Positions 63,292 to 64,000 of a DNA stretch of 64,000 nucleotides are shown here, piece by piece. The notes beneath the pieces are model-generated. The model was not told where the DNA came from. It searched no databases and was given only the letters and a program-made list of their open reading frames with translations. Location of the stretch: NCBI RefSeq assembly GCF_023017105.1, contig NZ_JALKEV010000012.1, positions 1 through 64,000 on the forward strand, written 5' to 3'. The number at the start of each line of letters is the position of its first letter. Positions within the stretch are counted from its first letter, which is position 1. The DNA is from Halalkalibacter sp. APA_J-10(15). GTDB lineage: Bacteria; Bacillota; Bacilli; Bacillales; Bacillaceae_D. Position numbers and translations under genes: made by a program.

Positions 63292-63474
63292 CTATTGTGG
63301 AACGCCTCCACCTGTACGGATGAATTCAACGATTGTGGCAATCGCAAACCATCCAAACACGACAAACGAAATACCTGCAAATCCAACCGCAAAGAAGTTC
63401 GCTCTTCGCATCTCACGGAAAATAGCTATAGCACATAGTACAGCTATTATTAAAAAAGTAATCGACAAGAACAA
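63292..63474 (-). CDS. yqgY: DUF2759 membrane protein YqgY
   Basis: A 60-aa protein with two membrane helices (FLSITFLIIAVLCAIAIF; FFAVGFAGISFVVFGWFAI), of the small DUF2759 family found next to yqgX in Bacillus. TTG 63474 is chosen because AAGGAGG lies 8 bases upstream; the frame is open 11 codons further. Function unknown. Confidence 0.78.
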   Translation of the reverse strand: MFLSITFLIIAVLCAIAIFREMRRANFFAVGFAGISFVVFGWFAIATIVEFIRTGGGVPQ

Positions 63475-63698
63475 CGCATTTCCCTCCTTATGTAATTCCC
63501 ACGCCAAATGTCACTAATTTTATTATAGATCTAAACTTCATCCATACTACTGTCATATTTGACAAAACTAGTACAACTTGACTTTTCCATTTTAGCTTGA
63601 ACCATTTACGTCTATTTTACTCTTTATTTAAACGTTTGTCGAGATACTAGTTAATCATGTATGATAATAACAGTATAAAATTGGAGGGAATTGAACTG

Positions 63699-64000
63699 AT
63701 GAAATGGACACAACTACCACTAGGCCCACTTCAAACTAATGCCTATGTGATTCAAAATGAACAAAAAGAAGCAATCATTGTCGACCCAGGTGGCAATGGT
63801 ACACAATTAATCAACTGGCTTCATCAACAAGAATTACGTCCACTGGCGATTCTATTAACACATGCTCACTTTGACCATATTGGTGCAGTTGATGATGTCC
63901 GGCAAGCATTCTCATGCCCTGTTTACCTTCATAAACAAGAAGCAGAATGGTTAGGCGATTCAACATTAAATGGCTCTAGTCGTTTCATGGGAGATGACGC
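63699..64000 (+). CDS. yqgX: Metallo-beta-lactamase-fold hydrolase YqgX (partial, cut by window end)
   Basis: The first 100 codons of a glyoxalase II-like hydrolase. It has MKWTQLPLGPLQTNAYVIQ, the strand IIVDPGGNG and the metal motif LLTHAHFDHIG near residue 58. In B. subtilis YqgX is about 211 aa. TTGGAGGGAA lies upstream of ATG 63699. Exact substrate unknown. Confidence 0.9.
   Translation, partial: MKWTQLPLGPLQTNAYVIQNEQKEAIIVDPGGNGTQLINWLHQQELRPLAILLTHAHFDHIGAVDDVRQAFSCPVYLHKQEAEWLGDSTLNGSSRFMGDD

Noticed and set aside
1-64000. CRISPR arrays, insertion-sequence transposases, rRNA genes
   Set aside because: No regularly spaced direct repeats of CRISPR type, no DDE transposase motifs and no rRNA-like sequence were seen.

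Overview
The window is a low-GC Bacillaceae chromosome segment, most likely from an alkaliphilic or otherwise extremophilic Bacillus relative (Halalkalibacter / Alkalihalobacillus / B. halodurans-like). Three things point there. The order of housekeeping and sporulation genes is that of Bacillus: bkd, spo0A, spoIVB, recN, argR, dxs, ispA, xseBA, folD, nusB, accCB, spoIIIA, efp, aroQ, mntR, lipM, yqhH and yqhG. An OLE non-coding RNA lies next to its partner gene oapA, a pair known mainly from extremophilic Firmicutes. Exported proteins and domains are rich in Asp, Glu and His.

Layout. 1-1.7 kb: a frameshifted membrane metallophosphoesterase and a truncated short-chain dehydrogenase. 1.7-4.9 kb: a decayed prophage remnant (terminase small subunit, antirepressor and DNA adenine methylase fragments, small phage ORFs, a frameshifted integrase) ending close to tRNA-Val. 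5.2-10 kb: a LexA-type controlled Y-family polymerase, tRNA-Arg, a bacilliredoxin, a Zur-type controlled zinc lipoprotein with five His-rich repeats, and a secreted helical protein. 10-15 kb: the branched-chain 2-oxoacid dehydrogenase operon. 15-18.8 kb: yqzF, a steA/glycosyltransferase/MraY-like operon and a frameshifted NUDIX gene. 18.9-24.5 kb: spo0A, the mntABC manganese transporter and spoIVB. 24.6-35 kb: recN, argR, tlyA-type methylase, dxs, oapA, OLE RNA, ispA, xseB, xseA, folD and nusB. 35-43.7 kb: yqhY, accC, accB and the eight-gene spoIIIA operon with yqhV. 43.9-50 kb: efp, papA, aroQ, yqhR, yqhP, yqhO, mntR and splB. 50-53.5 kb: an accessory island (truncated aminoglycoside adenylyltransferase, TetR regulator, alpha/beta hydrolase, methyltransferase). 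53.7-64 kb: B12-dependent ribonucleotide reductase with NrdR boxes, D-amino-acid aminotransferase, lipM, yqhL, an LCP protein, yqhH, yqhG, yqgY and the start of yqgX.

How the genes connect. Metal handling is well represented: a zinc-binding lipoprotein with Zur-type operators, the Mn transporter, and MntR 26 kb away as its probable regulator. Sporulation is represented by spo0A (entry), spoIVB and spoIIIA (mother-cell/forespore signalling and channel) and splB (spore DNA repair). The isoprenoid genes dxs and ispA flank OLE RNA and oapA in one apparent transcription unit.

The strongest unexplained signal is a dispersed intergenic repeat of up to about 180 bp. It begins with a terminator-like hairpin, and three copies start exactly at the stop codon of an unrelated gene (polY2, dat, yqhG); other intergenic sites hold weaker, shortened or diverged copies. 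The best known unusual element is the OLE RNA with oapA. Two frameshifts lie at homopolymer runs (T5 at 308-312, T6 at 18653-18658), so sequencing error must be excluded before those genes are called dead.
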